From: Lachnospiraceae bacterium
GTDB taxonomy: Bacteria > Bacillota_A > Clostridia > Lachnospirales > Lachnospiraceae
Assembly: GCA_017523185.1 (NCBI GenBank)
Contig: JAFWXB010000187.1
Span: 1 to 25,820 of the forward strand
DNA length: 25,820 nt
Direction: 5' to 3'
Under the pieces are notes generated by a model, which saw only the letters and a program-made list of their open reading frames with translations, searched no databases and was not told where the DNA came from. Made by a program: the position numbers and the translations under genes. Of this stretch, positions 10,301-17,981 are shown one piece after another. Each line of letters opens with the position of its first letter. Within the stretch, counting starts at the first letter, position 1.

Positions 10301-10915
10301 TTGGAAATTCGTGGAGCAGGAAATTTATTAGGAACACAACAAAGTGGACATATAGAAGCAGTTGGATATGATTTGTATTGTAAAATGTTAAATGAGGCTG
10401 TACAAGAAGCAAAAGGCATTGTTGTAGCTGATAGTTTTGAAACTTCGATTGATATTGTAACAAATGCATATATTCCACCAAGTTATATTGCAAATGAAAT
10501 GCAAAAATTGGATATTTATAAGCGAATTGCAGGGGTAGAAAAAGAAGATGATGCAGAAGAAATGTTAGAAGAACTTATAGACCGTTTTGGAGAACCACCA
10601 AAATCAGTACAAAATCTCTTACGCATTGTGCGTTTAAAGGCAATGGCACACGCTGTTTATATAAAAGAAATTACGCAAAAAGGCAATGAAATTCGTATGA
10701 TAATGTATGAAAAAGCCAAAATTAATCCGGCCAAAATTCCCGATGTTGTAAAGTTATGTGAACCATTTTTAATATTTGTTTCAGATATACAAAATCCGTA
10801 TTTTATATATCGTTTGAATGTAAATTCAAGAGAAAAGGGAAAAGATATAATAGAAGTATTGAAAGAAGTCTTAGAGAAAATGCAAGTATTAATACAAGAA
10901 TATGATACAAAATAG
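7364..10915 (+). CDS. mfd: Transcription-repair coupling factor
   Basis: Displaces RNA polymerase stalled at DNA lesions and recruits nucleotide-excision repair. The 1183-residue product has the family layout: a UvrB-like N-terminal region, an RNA-polymerase-interacting CarD-like domain (about 505-565, starting DYVVHENHGLGIY), then superfamily 2 translocase motifs. These are Walker A GDVGYGKT (658-665), DEEQ (759-762), TATPIPRT and QLRGRVGRS (about 928-936). A C-terminal regulatory domain follows. The start is GTG at 7364, preceded by AGAGGTG. Spacing to pth indicates co-transcription. No disruption is seen. Confidence 0.96.
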   Translation: MKTFVEPLGALHGFCDAVKTIEKETGLYSITGCIDAQKPHMIHAFCAWNKRKKNKIIVTFYEQKAKELYEEYLFFDADTVYYPAKDVLFYQSDIRANVLTAERMKVLKAIYEKNQVTVITTFDALMNTQAPPQKIWDSILHFKEGNELVLEDVTKTLVRMGYEKEHQVETMGQFAVRGGILDIFPLTEEQPIRIELWGDEIDTIRVFDTESQKSVENVEEVFIYPACELVLSEDEKQKGIQAILEEAEKTSAKLRKQMKTEEAYRMLSTAKEKAEEWGEFSMYAGIDAYMSYFCKERTSLLDYFSPANTVLFFDEMTRAIEHGKQTEFEFSESMKHRLEKGYILPGQMKELFLEREILAKCQKFSCIALGALDGKNHGFSSHHTLDIKVKNVTSYNSSFELLVKDLQQYKKSRYKVVLLSGSRTRAKRLADDLLHEGLNSFYTENYDHELLEGQIMVCYGKVHRGYEYPMLRFVVITETDIFGAERKKKRSPRFAYKGEKINQFTDLTFGDYVVHENHGLGIYRGIEKIETDRVVKDYIKIEYDKGSELYIPVTQLEMIQKFANKEAKKPKLNRLGGKEWTKTKERVRGAVQEIAQDLVNLYALRQKQKGFEYAPDTVWQKEFEELFPFEETYDQEKAIADTKRDMESTKIMDRLICGDVGYGKTEIAIRAAFKAVQESKQVAYLAPTTILAQQIYNTFSQRMKDFPVRVDLMCRFKTSKEQKKTVEDLKKGQVDIVVGTHRILSKDIAFKDLGLLIIDEEQRFGVAHKEKIKQLKTNIDVLTLTATPIPRTLHMSLIGIRDMSVLEEPPMDRLPIQTYVLEYNEEMVRAAILRELSRQGQVFYVYNRVKDIVDMTSRIQSLVPNAVVEFAHGQMSERELEQIMYSFINGEIDVLVSTTIIETGLDISNVNTMIIHDSNKLGLSQLYQLRGRVGRSNRTAYAFLMYQKNTLLSEVAEKRLSAMKEYSELGSGFKIAMRDLEIRGAGNLLGTQQSGHIEAVGYDLYCKMLNEAVQEAKGIVVADSFETSIDIVTNAYIPPSYIANEMQKLDIYKRIAGVEKEDDAEEMLEELIDRFGEPPKSVQNLLRIVRLKAMAHAVYIKEITQKGNEIRMIMYEKAKINPAKIPDVVKLCEPFLIFVSDIQNPYFIYRLNVNSREKGKDIIEVLKEVLEKMQVLIQEYDTK

Positions 10916-10976
10916 ACAATAGCTATATATTGTAATAGGAAAAAAGAGGAAAGTATGATAAAAAGTGAGAAAAAAC

Positions 10977-11005
10977 TTGATACTTTACACAAAACATTCT
11001 ATAAT
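10977..11005 (+). promoter_or_regulatory. Probable promoter of the foldase lipoprotein gene
   Basis: TTGATA (10977-10982) and a perfect TATAAT (11000-11005) are 17 bp apart, about 50 bp upstream of the lipoprotein start. Confidence 0.65.
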
Positions 11006-11052
11006 AGTAAGTTGATAATGACTGTTTTTTGGTCTTTTATTTAGGAGGAAAT

Positions 11053-12105
11053 ATGAAATTTAAAAAATTAGCAGCTCTTGTACTTGCAGGAGTACTTTGC
11101 ATATCTGCTTTGACAGGGTGTGGAGGCATGGATGTAAATGAAACAGCAGCGACATTAGGAGAACAAACTGTATCTTTAGGTATTGCAAATTTTATGTGTA
11201 AATACCAAAAAGCAGAAATGGATGATAGTTATACTTCCTTTTTAGGGGAAGATGTATGGAGTCAGGATTTGTATGGCAATGGAGTAACATTAGAAGATGA
11301 TTTGAAAAATTCTACAATGGAATTTCTTCATGAAATGTATACATTGAAGGCAAATATGGAAGAATATAATATCTCCATAACAGAAGAAGAACAAAAGAAA
11401 ATTAAGGAAGCAGCAAGTGCATTTTTAAAAGCAAATTCAGAAGAAGCAATCGAAGAATTTGGTGCAACACAAGAGTTAGTAGAAGAATTACTTTCTTTAT
11501 ATACAATTCAATGGAAAATGTATGAAGCAATGACCGTAGATACAGATAGAGAAGTAAGTGATGAAGAAGCAAATATGAGAGGTTATTCTATGGTTTCTAT
11601 CGGTATTGCAGGTGAATATGATGAAAACGGAGCTTATAAAGAATATACAGATACAAAAGTTGCTGAACTTAGAGGAATTGCAAAGAAAATGGAAGCAGCT
11701 TTAGCTCAGAAAGATTTGAATACAGTTGCAAAAGAATATAAATATGAAGTAAAAACCGGTACTTATGCAAAAGATGATACCACATTTGAAAAAGAAGTTT
11801 TAGAAGCTATGAATAATTTAAAAGAAGGTCAGGTTTCTAAAATGATTGAAACCAAAAGTGCTATTTATTTTGTAAGAATTGATAAAGAATGTGACAAAGA
11901 GGCAACGGAAGCCCATCGTGAAGAAATTATTGCAGACCGTGAGTATGAAGTATACAAAAATGTACTTACAGAAATGCAAAAAGATGATGGTTGGAAAGTA
12001 AATGAAAATGTAGTAAATAAGATTGAATTTCATAATTTATTTACACAAACAAAAGAATCAACAGAAAGTAAATCAGAAAGTATAGAAAATACAGAAGGCA
12101 AATAA
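11053..12105 (+). CDS. PrsA/SurA-like peptidyl-prolyl isomerase lipoprotein
   Basis: A membrane-anchored extracytoplasmic foldase. The 350-residue product has a lipoprotein signal peptide with lipobox LTGC (20-23), so C23 would be acylated. A charged helical SurA_N-like segment follows, then a parvulin-like stretch including NLKEGQVSKMIETKSAIYFVRIDK, the characteristic end of PPIC domains. The C-terminus is low-complexity (Glu/Ser/Lys). The ATG at 11053 follows GGAGGAAAT; an upstream in-frame start at 11029 would bury the signal peptide. The parvulin domain is divergent, so it may act as a chaperone more than an isomerase. It lies 2 bp upstream of the shikimate-kinase-like gene, so the two are co-transcribed. 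Confidence 0.78.
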   Translation: MKFKKLAALVLAGVLCISALTGCGGMDVNETAATLGEQTVSLGIANFMCKYQKAEMDDSYTSFLGEDVWSQDLYGNGVTLEDDLKNSTMEFLHEMYTLKANMEEYNISITEEEQKKIKEAASAFLKANSEEAIEEFGATQELVEELLSLYTIQWKMYEAMTVDTDREVSDEEANMRGYSMVSIGIAGEYDENGAYKEYTDTKVAELRGIAKKMEAALAQKDLNTVAKEYKYEVKTGTYAKDDTTFEKEVLEAMNNLKEGQVSKMIETKSAIYFVRIDKECDKEATEAHREEIIADREYEVYKNVLTEMQKDDGWKVNENVVNKIEFHNLFTQTKESTESKSESIENTEGK

Positions 12106-12107
12106 AA

Positions 12108-12620
12108 ATGAAAAGCAATATTGTTTTAATTGGAATGCCGGGAGTAGGAAAAAGTACCATTGGGGTTATTTTAGCTAAGGTACTGGGGTATCAATTTTTA
12201 GATGCAGATTTAGTGATTCAGCAACAAGAAGGAAAATTATTACACGAAATTATCAAAGAAGTTGGTACAAATGGTTTTATTGAAGTAGAAAACAGAGTAA
12301 ATGCAAACATTTGTGTATCAAAAACAATTATTGCGACCGGTGGAAGTGTCGTATATGGCAAAGAAGCACTGAAGCATTTAAAAGAAAGTGGTACAGTCGT
12401 ATATTTGAAAGTAGATTTTTCTACGATTGAGCGACGTCTGTCAGACATTAAAGGTCGTGGTGTTGTTTTAAAAGACGGTCAGAATTTGTATGATTTATAT
12501 ATGGAAAGAACTCCATTGTATGAAACATATGCAGATATCTGTGTATCGGAAGATGGCTTAGGTGTTGAAGAAACTGTCGAAATTTTAATAAAAAATTTAA
12601 AAAATATGAATAACAAATGA
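12108..12620 (+). CDS. Shikimate kinase-like P-loop kinase (divergent)
   Basis: The 170-residue product has the AroK length and fold markers: Walker A GMPGVGKST, DADLVI (equivalent of the shikimate-binding Asp region), a GRG lid segment and MERTPLYETYAD matching the RNPLYEEIAD block. Two substrate-site features differ from canonical AroK. The GFR motif is GFI, so the shikimate-contacting Arg is missing, and the GGGS motif is shortened to GGS. It may therefore phosphorylate something else or be a clade-specific variant. No other aromatic-pathway gene is adjacent. It starts 2 bp after the lipoprotein stop. Confidence 0.72.
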   Translation: MKSNIVLIGMPGVGKSTIGVILAKVLGYQFLDADLVIQQQEGKLLHEIIKEVGTNGFIEVENRVNANICVSKTIIATGGSVVYGKEALKHLKESGTVVYLKVDFSTIERRLSDIKGRGVVLKDGQNLYDLYMERTPLYETYADICVSEDGLGVEETVEILIKNLKNMNNK

Positions 12621-12657
12621 GAAAATATCGAATAGTATAAATAGAGAAGATATTTTC

Positions 12658-12687
12658 TTGACAAAAGTTTGTGGAGACGTATATAAT
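12658..12687 (+). promoter_or_regulatory. Probable promoter of murA
   Basis: A perfect TTGACA (12658-12663) and a perfect TATAAT (12682-12687) are separated by 18 bp, 46 bp upstream of the murA ATG. Confidence 0.72.
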
Positions 12688-12733
12688 AACGTGTTTGTAT
12701 TTATAGTCAGGACATAATTTGTTGAGGTGAAAG

Positions 12734-14026
12734 ATGGAACAATACGTGATTAAAGGTGGTAATCCTTTATATGGTGAAGTTGAAATCGGTGGTGCTAAAA
12801 ATGCAGCATTGGCTATTTTAGCAGCTGCAGTTATGACGGATGAAACCGTTACAATCGAAAACCTGCCAAATGTTCGAGATATCAATGTACTTTTACAGGC
12901 GATTGAAGAAATTGGTGCGAGAGTAGAGCGTATAGATGCTCATAAAGTAAAAATTAACGGTTCTTTTATTCGCGATGTAAGCGTTGATAATGAATTTATT
13001 CGTAAGATACGTGCGTCCTATTATTTGATTGGGGCGTTGCTTGGTAAATATAAGAAAGCAGAAGTTGCACTTCCTGGTGGATGTGATATTGGAAGTCGTC
13101 CAATTGACCTTCATATCAAAGGTTTTCGTGCAATGGGAGCTTCTGTGGATATTGCACATGGTTTAGTGTGTGCAGAAGCAAAGAGACTTGTTGGAACACA
13201 TATTTATCTTGATAAAGTATCAGTAGGTGCTACCATTAACATTATGATGGCAGCTGCTATGGCAGAAGGAAAAACAGTTATTGAAAATGCTGCAAAAGAA
13301 CCACATGTAGTAGATGTAGCAAATTTCTTAAATAGTATGGGAGCAAATATTCGTGGTGCAGGAACAGATGTTATCCGAATTATTGGTGTAGAAAAATTAC
13401 ACAAAACAGAATATTCGATTATTCCGGACCAAATTGAAGCAGGAACATTTATGTTTGCTGTTGCAGCAGCAGGTGGAGATGTGTTAGTTCGCAATGTTAT
13501 TCCAAAACATTTAGAAGCAACAACTGCAAAAATGTTAGAAGCCGGTTGTACAGTTGAAGAATTTGATGATGCAGTACGCGTAATTTCTGATGGAAAATTA
13601 CATCGTACACAAGTAACTACATTACCATATCCGGGATTCCCAACCGATATGCAACCACAAATGGCAGTATTACTTGGAATTGCAGAAGGCACAAGTACAG
13701 TAACCGAAAGTATATTTGAAAATCGTTTTAAATATGTAGATGAACTTACCCGAATGGGTGCAAACATCAAAGTAGAAAGCAATATTGCAATTATTCATGG
13801 TGTTTCCAAATATACAGGAGCAAGAGTAAACGCACCGGACCTTCGTGCAGGTGCAGCCCTTGTAATTGCAGCTCTTGCAGCTGATGGTATTACGATAGTA
13901 GATGATATTTATTATATTGAACGAGGATATGAACGCTTTGAAACAAAATTAGCAGAACTTGGAGCAGAAATTGAAAAAGTATCCGGTGAAAAAGAAGTTC
14001 AAAAGTTTATTTTAAAAGTATCTTAA
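12734..14026 (+). CDS. murA: UDP-N-acetylglucosamine 1-carboxyvinyltransferase
   Basis: Transfers enolpyruvate from PEP to UDP-GlcNAc, the committed step of peptidoglycan synthesis; cytosolic. The 430-residue product has K22-N23 in GGAKNAAL and the catalytic cysteine C117 in PGGCDIGSRP, the residue attacked by fosfomycin. FPTDMQPQ lies in the second half. The length is normal and the protein intact. A GAGGTGAAAG ribosome site precedes the ATG. It has its own promoter and no obvious terminator downstream. Because the active-site residue is Cys rather than Asp, the enzyme is predicted fosfomycin-sensitive on sequence grounds. Confidence 0.95.
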   Translation: MEQYVIKGGNPLYGEVEIGGAKNAALAILAAAVMTDETVTIENLPNVRDINVLLQAIEEIGARVERIDAHKVKINGSFIRDVSVDNEFIRKIRASYYLIGALLGKYKKAEVALPGGCDIGSRPIDLHIKGFRAMGASVDIAHGLVCAEAKRLVGTHIYLDKVSVGATINIMMAAAMAEGKTVIENAAKEPHVVDVANFLNSMGANIRGAGTDVIRIIGVEKLHKTEYSIIPDQIEAGTFMFAVAAAGGDVLVRNVIPKHLEATTAKMLEAGCTVEEFDDAVRVISDGKLHRTQVTTLPYPGFPTDMQPQMAVLLGIAEGTSTVTESIFENRFKYVDELTRMGANIKVESNIAIIHGVSKYTGARVNAPDLRAGAALVIAALAADGITIVDDIYYIERGYERFETKLAELGAEIEKVSGEKEVQKFILKVS

Positions 14027-14179
14027 TAAATATTTAATATAAGTATTATCATATTTATAATTAGAAATTATATGTAATTAAATTTGAATGGTACTATACT
14101 CATATAGATATTAAATATGGAAAAAGGTTTTTGTATAGAAGATAAATAATACTTATTTCTTTGGTATAGATAAAGATAC

Positions 14180-14208
14180 TTGACAGATGATATAATTTGT
14201 TGCATAAT
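14180..14208 (+). promoter_or_regulatory. Promoter of the metK SAM-riboswitch transcript
   Basis: A perfect TTGACA (14180-14185) and CATAAT (14203-14208) are 17 bp apart, placing the transcription start about 35 bp before the aptamer. Confidence 0.72.
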
Positions 14209-14247
14209 ACTAAATCGTAATATATTGAAAAAATAAATAATAACTTT

Positions 14248-14346
14248 TCTCTTATTCAGAGTGATGGAGATACATAGGTTCTATGAAGTCACGGCAACCC
14301 CTTTATGGAAGGTGCCTACCTGAGCGAGTAATCGAACAATAAGAGG
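14248..14346 (+). promoter_or_regulatory. SAM-I (S-box) riboswitch aptamer
   Basis: The region shows the S-box consensus in order. The P1 strand CTCTTATT (14249 on) is complementary to AATAAGAG (to 14345). Between them lie CAGAGTGATGGAGA, the conserved TATGAAG...CGGCAACC block with variable P3, GGAAGGTGCC, and a short P4 (GAGCGAG). S-box RNAs bind S-adenosylmethionine and stop expression of methionine or SAM genes when SAM is abundant, which fits metK directly downstream. Confidence 0.93.
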
Positions 14347-14367
14347 ATTAGCAGTCAATATGATGAA

Positions 14368-14400
14368 AAATCCACTTATGTTAAATAAGTGGATTTATTA
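14368..14400 (+). terminator. Riboswitch expression-platform terminator
   Basis: AAATCCACTTA (14368-14378) pairs with TAAGTGGATTT (14386-14396) around a 7-nt loop, followed by an AT-rich tail with short T runs. It sits just after the SAM aptamer and would form when SAM is bound. The T tract is weaker than usual. Confidence 0.78.
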
Positions 14401-14555
14401 ATTTTAAGACATTTTGAAAGTTTTCTATATAAAATAATATAAGTTTGATAATTTTATTTTTTGATAAAAATAATAAATTATTTTGTAAAATATTTGATTT
14501 TTATGTATTTTCTTTTATTTGTAGAACTTATGTTAAAATAGAAAATTTTAGTACT

Positions 14556-14580
14556 TAAATAGAATAATAGATTCTATTTA
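14556..14580. repeat. Perfect 10-bp inverted repeat before metK
   Basis: TAAATAGAAT (14556-14565) and ATTCTATTTA (14571-14580) form a perfect inverted repeat with a 5-nt spacer, 39 bp upstream of the metK ATG and outside the riboswitch. No T tract follows, so it is not a terminator. It could be an RNA hairpin near the ribosome site or a protein-binding operator. Confidence 0.5.
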
Positions 14581-14619
14581 ACAAATGAAACATATTCATA
14601 TGAAGAAAGGAAGAACAGT

Positions 14620-15804
14620 ATGGAAAAATTATTATTTACATCCGAATCAGTAACAGAAGGTCATCCGGACAAAGTATGTGATGCGATTTCTGATGCCATT
14701 TTAGATGCTTGTTTAGAACAAGACCCAATGAGCCGTGTAGCTTGTGAAACTGCTGCTTGTACAGGCTTTGTACTTGTAACAGGAGAAATTACAACAAAAG
14801 CACAACTTGATATTCCAAGTATTGTAAGAAAAACAGTAAATGAAATTGGTTATAATGATGCAAAAACAGGTTTTGACGGAAATACTTGTGCTGTTATGGT
14901 AGCACTTGACCAGCAATCAGCAGATATTGCAATGGGTGTGGACAAGGCTTTAGAAGCAAAAGAAGGAACATTAACAGATGCATTAGATACAGGTGCAGGC
15001 GACCAAGGTATGATGTTTGGTTATGCAACAGATGAAACAGAAGAACTTATGCCATATCCGATTGCACTTGCACACAGACTTGCATTACAGCTTACAAAAG
15101 TAAGAAAAGATGGCACATTAACATATCTTCGTCCGGACGGAAAGACACAAGTTTCCTTAGAATATGATGAAGCAGGAAATCCAAAACGCTTAGAAGCAGT
15201 TGTATTATCTACACAGCATGATGAAGATGTAACACAGGAACAAATACATACAGATATTAAAAAATATGTATTTGATGAAATTTTACCAACAGAACTTATT
15301 GATGATGAAACAAAATTCTTTATCAATCCAACAGGTCGTTTTGTAATTGGTGGACCACATGGAGATGCAGGGCTTACAGGACGTAAAATCATTGTAGATA
15401 CTTATGGTGGATATGCTCGTCATGGTGGTGGAGCATTCTCAGGAAAAGACTGCACAAAAGTAGACCGTTCTGCAGCATATGCAGCACGTTATGTAGCAAA
15501 AAATATTGTAGCAGCAGGACTTGCAAAAAAATGTGAAATTCAGCTTTCTTATGCAATTGGTGTAGCACAACCAACTTCTATTATGGTAGATACTTTTGGA
15601 ACAGGTGTTATTTCTAATGAAAAATTAGTAGAAATGGTTCGTAAAGAATTTGACCTTCGTCCGGCAGGAATTATCAAAATGCTTGATTTAAGAAGACCTA
15701 TTTATCGTGAAACAGCAGCATATGGACACTTTGGAAGAACAGATTTAGACCTTCCATGGGAAAAAACAGATAAAGTAGAAGTATTAAAGGCATATTTAGC
15801 ATAA
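14620..15804 (+). CDS. metK: S-adenosylmethionine synthetase
   Basis: Makes S-adenosylmethionine from methionine and ATP; cytosolic. The 394-residue product is of family length. It has [19 protein letters not shown] (7-25, with the catalytic His15 and metal-binding Asp17), [15 protein letters not shown] (125-139), and [21 protein letters not shown] followed by [19 protein letters not shown] (about 244-285). The ATG is preceded by AAAGGAAGA. The SAM-I riboswitch upstream makes it feedback regulated by its own product. Confidence 0.97.
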   Translation: MEKLLFTSESVTEGHPDKVCDAISDAILDACLEQDPMSRVACETAACTGFVLVTGEITTKAQLDIPSIVRKTVNEIGYNDAKTGFDGNTCAVMVALDQQSADIAMGVDKALEAKEGTLTDALDTGAGDQGMMFGYATDETEELMPYPIALAHRLALQLTKVRKDGTLTYLRPDGKTQVSLEYDEAGNPKRLEAVVLSTQHDEDVTQEQIHTDIKKYVFDEILPTELIDDETKFFINPTGRFVIGGPHGDAGLTGRKIIVDTYGGYARHGGGAFSGKDCTKVDRSAAYAARYVAKNIVAAGLAKKCEIQLSYAIGVAQPTSIMVDTFGTGVISNEKLVEMVRKEFDLRPAGIIKMLDLRRPIYRETAAYGHFGRTDLDLPWEKTDKVEVLKAYLA

Positions 15805-15817
15805 TTTATAAATTTTT

Positions 15818-15866
15818 AAGTCATTCCTTATAACTATCTTTTAGATAGGAGAGGAATGACTTTTTT
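15818..15866 (+). terminator. Intrinsic terminator of metK
   Basis: AAGTCATTCC (15818-15827) pairs with GGAATGACTT (15853-15862), with an inner CTATCT/AGATAG stem, and leads into TTTTTT. The opposing DUF6512 gene ends 17 bp beyond. Confidence 0.88.
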
Positions 15867-15882
15867 CTTATTTCTGAAATTG

Positions 15883-16377
15883 TTAGGGGACTTGAAATAA
15901 TCCGATATTTGGTGGTGAAAATGTAAATGAAACAAATAATACACTTAATAATATAAGTATTCCAATTGAGAGTGATGTAGTTAATATCTTGTTTTTTCCA
16001 TATATTTTTTTTTCTATCCAAAAAGCAAATAATACTGATAAAAAATAAATCGTAATATTTAGCCAATCTATACTTTTTCCAATAATTCCTGTAATTGTAT
16101 AAAAAACAACTACAATAAATATCATTCCGGCAATAATTCCACTTAATCTGGCAGGAAGAAATGCTTCGGAAGGTTCTTCTATTTTGAATAAATCCCAAAC
16201 GGTAAGTAAAAGCATAGGAAAAAACAATAATTTTAAATGTTCCCAAGTAGATTCATTGACAGGAGTAAATAATCCTACAATGCCATTTTGTCCTGAAAAA
16301 TTATAAGCAAAATGTAAAAGAACACCTGAAATTGTAACAAAAAGATAGCGAATAAGAAATTTAGTTGTATTTGTCAT
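15883..16377 (-). CDS. DUF6512-type integral membrane protein
   Basis: A 164-residue, strongly hydrophobic protein with about five predicted membrane helices and no enzyme motif. The segment after the first helix, FTPVNESTWEHLKLLFFPM, resembles the conserved stretch I associate with the uncharacterised DUF6512 family of clostridia. The function is unknown. The ATG follows AAGGAAC on the minus strand. It is transcribed away from sod, with 166 bp between the two starts, and ends next to the metK terminator. Confidence 0.7.
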   Translation of the reverse strand: MTNTTKFLIRYLFVTISGVLLHFAYNFSGQNGIVGLFTPVNESTWEHLKLLFFPMLLLTVWDLFKIEEPSEAFLPARLSGIIAGMIFIVVVFYTITGIIGKSIDWLNITIYFLSVLFAFWIEKKIYGKNKILTTSLSIGILILLSVLFVSFTFSPPNIGLFQVP

Positions 16378-16483
16378 AATAAAAGTTCCTTATGAAATAA
16401 TTAAATGGTTTTTGTATTAGTATATGTAGGAATAAGGAAAAAATAATTGATTTATAAAATAAAAAGAGAAATATAGAAACATT

Positions 16484-16512
16484 TTGTTAAGGATAACATA
16501 TTTTAATATAGT
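16484..16512 (+). promoter_or_regulatory. Probable promoter of sod
   Basis: TTGTTA (16484-16489) and TATAGT (16507-16512) are 17 bp apart, 31 bp upstream of the sod ATG. Confidence 0.5.
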
Positions 16513-16543
16513 ATTTGATATTGTAGAAATAAAGAGGGAAATT

Positions 16544-17050
16544 ATGACACAGAATAAATTATATTTTAGCCAATTAGAAAATATGTTAGATGTTTTAGAG
16601 GAAGAACCAAATGCAGAAGCAATTATAAAAGGAAGTACAGCATATCCAAAAATAAGAGGTATCATGCGAATGTATCAAACAATGCGTGGAGTATTAGTTG
16701 CTACAGAAGTTGTAGGATTACCATATTCTAGTAGTTTATGTGAATATGGCATTTTTGGATTTCATATTCATAAGGGAGAACATTGTACAGGAAATGAAAG
16801 TGACCCATTTGCAGATGTAAAAATGCATTATAATCCTTATTCGTGTGAGCATCCAAATCATAAAGGAGATTTGCCTTCACTATTTGGAAATCGAGGTTAT
16901 GCATTATCTGTTTTTGTGACAGAACGATTTCATGTAGAAGAAGTTATAGGAAAAACTGTGATTATCCATTCAAAACCAGATGATTTTGGAACCCAACCAT
17001 CTGGAAATGCAGGAGAAAAAATTGCTTGTGGGGAGATTAAAAAGCTGTAA
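16544..17050 (+). CDS. Cu/Zn-type superoxide dismutase family protein
   Basis: Would convert superoxide to oxygen and hydrogen peroxide. The 168-residue product keeps the full metal-ligand set: GFHIH (H74, H76), the bridging H95 in MHYNP, H103 and H106 and D109 in EHPNHKGDL, and H142 in VIIHSKPDDF. GNAGEKIACG closes the domain, with K159 where classical enzymes have the superoxide-guiding Arg. The loop between zinc ligands is short. No signal peptide is seen, so it is predicted cytoplasmic, unlike most bacterial SodC. The ATG at 16544 follows AGAGGGAA; an upstream in-frame ATG at 16484 overlaps the promoter. A terminator follows at 17062. Confidence 0.85.
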   Translation: MTQNKLYFSQLENMLDVLEEEPNAEAIIKGSTAYPKIRGIMRMYQTMRGVLVATEVVGLPYSSSLCEYGIFGFHIHKGEHCTGNESDPFADVKMHYNPYSCEHPNHKGDLPSLFGNRGYALSVFVTERFHVEEVIGKTVIIHSKPDDFGTQPSGNAGEKIACGEIKKL

Positions 17051-17061
17051 AGAAAGAATGT

Positions 17062-17092
17062 AACCGTGGCGAAAGTCATGGTTTATTTTTTA
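17062..17092 (+). terminator. Intrinsic terminator of sod
   Basis: AACCGTG (17062-17068) pairs with CATGGTT (17077-17083), including one G-T wobble, around an 8-nt loop, followed by TATTTTTT. Confidence 0.72.
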
Positions 17093-17193
17093 AATTTAGC
17101 AATTAAAAAATTTGTTGTGATTCATTTCATAGCAAGTTTCTCAATGGGTACAATAACTATATCTATATTGAATAATGAAATGGAGGAATTGAA

Positions 17194-17799
17194 ATGGGAG
17201 AACAGTATGGATATGTAAGAGTAAGTTCCCGTGACCAAAATGAAGAACGACAGATGATAGCTTTAAAAGAAGCAAATGTACCAGTATGTAATATTTATTT
17301 AGATAAATTATCGGGAAAAGATTTTAACAGACCTATGTATCAATGTTTATGTAAAAAAATAAAACAAAATGATGTTCTTTATATTAAAAGTATTGACCGT
17401 TTGGGACGTAATTATGAAGAAATTTTAGAACAATGGAGAATTTTAACAAGAGAAAAAAAGATAGATATTGTAGTATTGGATATGCCTTTATTAGATACGA
17501 GGCGTGGAAAAGATTTAATGGGAACATTTTTAAGTGATATTGTATTGCAAGTGCTATCTTTTGTAGCAGAAAATGAAAGAAAAAATATAAAACAAAGGCA
17601 AAAAGAGGGAATTGCAGCAGCAAAAGAACGTGGTGTACAGTTTGGACGACCAAAACACAGTCTGCCTGTAAATTTTAATGAAGTATATGAACAATGGATA
17701 AAAAGAGAAATTTCCGGAAAAGAAGCAGCAGAGATTTGTAAAATGCCTGTATCTACATTTTATAGAAAAGCAAACGAAAAAAGGAAAAATATTCTTTAA
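17194..17799 (+). CDS. Serine recombinase (resolvase/DNA invertase family)
   Basis: Small serine recombinases cut both strands at paired sites and can invert the DNA between them. In the 201-residue product, YVRVSSRDQ carries the catalytic Ser11, and SIDRLGRNYEEI carries the conserved Arg pair. NIKQRQKEGIAAAKERGVQFGRP is the dimer helix and linker. A C-terminal helix-turn-helix (GKEAAEICKMPVSTFYRKAN) follows, so the protein is Hin/Pin-like and complete. GGAGG precedes the ATG. Its last codons overlap the left inverted repeat of a 190-bp segment (17791-18006). That placement strongly suggests it inverts this segment. The stop lies outside the crossover point, so inversion would leave the gene intact. 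Confidence 0.9.
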   Translation: MGEQYGYVRVSSRDQNEERQMIALKEANVPVCNIYLDKLSGKDFNRPMYQCLCKKIKQNDVLYIKSIDRLGRNYEEILEQWRILTREKKIDIVVLDMPLLDTRRGKDLMGTFLSDIVLQVLSFVAENERKNIKQRQKEGIAAAKERGVQFGRPKHSLPVNFNEVYEQWIKREISGKEAAEICKMPVSTFYRKANEKRKNIL

Positions 17800-17815
17800 A
17801 AGTGTACTTTTTAAG
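17791..17815 (+). repeat. Left inverted repeat / putative recombination site (IR-L)
   Basis: 25 bp reading ATTCTTTAAAAGTGTACTTTTTAAG in two parts: ATTCTTTAAAAGT, then GTACTTTTTAAG. It matches the reverse complement of IR-R at 22 of 25 positions. The core is AAAAGT-GT-ACTTTT: inverted arms around an asymmetric central dinucleotide (17804-17805), the site design used by serine recombinases. Confidence 0.85.
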
Positions 17816-17839
17816 CATCACTTAGTTGATATACATATC

Positions 17840-17883
17840 GGTTGCATTTTAACATAAGTTAATAGTTTTAAGCAACTTTTTTT
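17840..17883 (+). terminator. Terminator-like hairpin inside the invertible segment
   Basis: GTTGC (17841-17845) pairs with GCAAC (17872-17876), with an inner TTAAC/GTTAA stem, followed by seven Ts. In this orientation it would stop transcription coming from the recombinase gene. Confidence 0.5.
17846..17875 (-). promoter_or_regulatory. Candidate promoter carried on the invertible segment
   Basis: On the minus strand, TTGCTT (17870-17875) is 18 bp from TAAAAT (17846-17851). The -10 is good and the -35 is weak. It points away from the downstream operon in the assembled orientation. Confidence 0.4.
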
Positions 17884-17981
17884 ATGAAAAATTAAAAATT
17901 TTTAGATTTTTCACCTTTTTTTAGAGATTTTCTGATTTAAACAAGAGATATTTGCCTTGAAAATCCTTATTTTAAATTATT

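Larger units (their letters stand above)
14027..14619. other. Intergenic region murA / metK with riboswitch leader
   Basis: 593 bp without a gene. In order it holds ~150 bp of featureless AT-rich DNA, a promoter (14180-14208), a SAM-I riboswitch aptamer (14248-14346), its terminator hairpin (14368-14400), ~150 bp of AT-rich leader, and a perfect 10-bp inverted repeat (14556-14580) just before the metK ribosome site. Confidence 0.8.

Noticed and set aside
13204..13782. 192-codon antisense ORF within murA
   Set aside because: Antisense shadow of an intact essential gene with no protein-family features.
16417..16665. Minus-strand ORF overlapping the sod start
   Set aside because: It overlaps the sod promoter and N-terminus, has no ribosome site and shows no family resemblance.
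16740..16760. Ten-base match (minus strand, ATGCCATATT) between the candidate guide after 21355 and the sod coding region
   Set aside because: It lies inside conserved SOD codons, the flanking bases diverge, and a match of this length is plausible by chance in AT-rich DNA.
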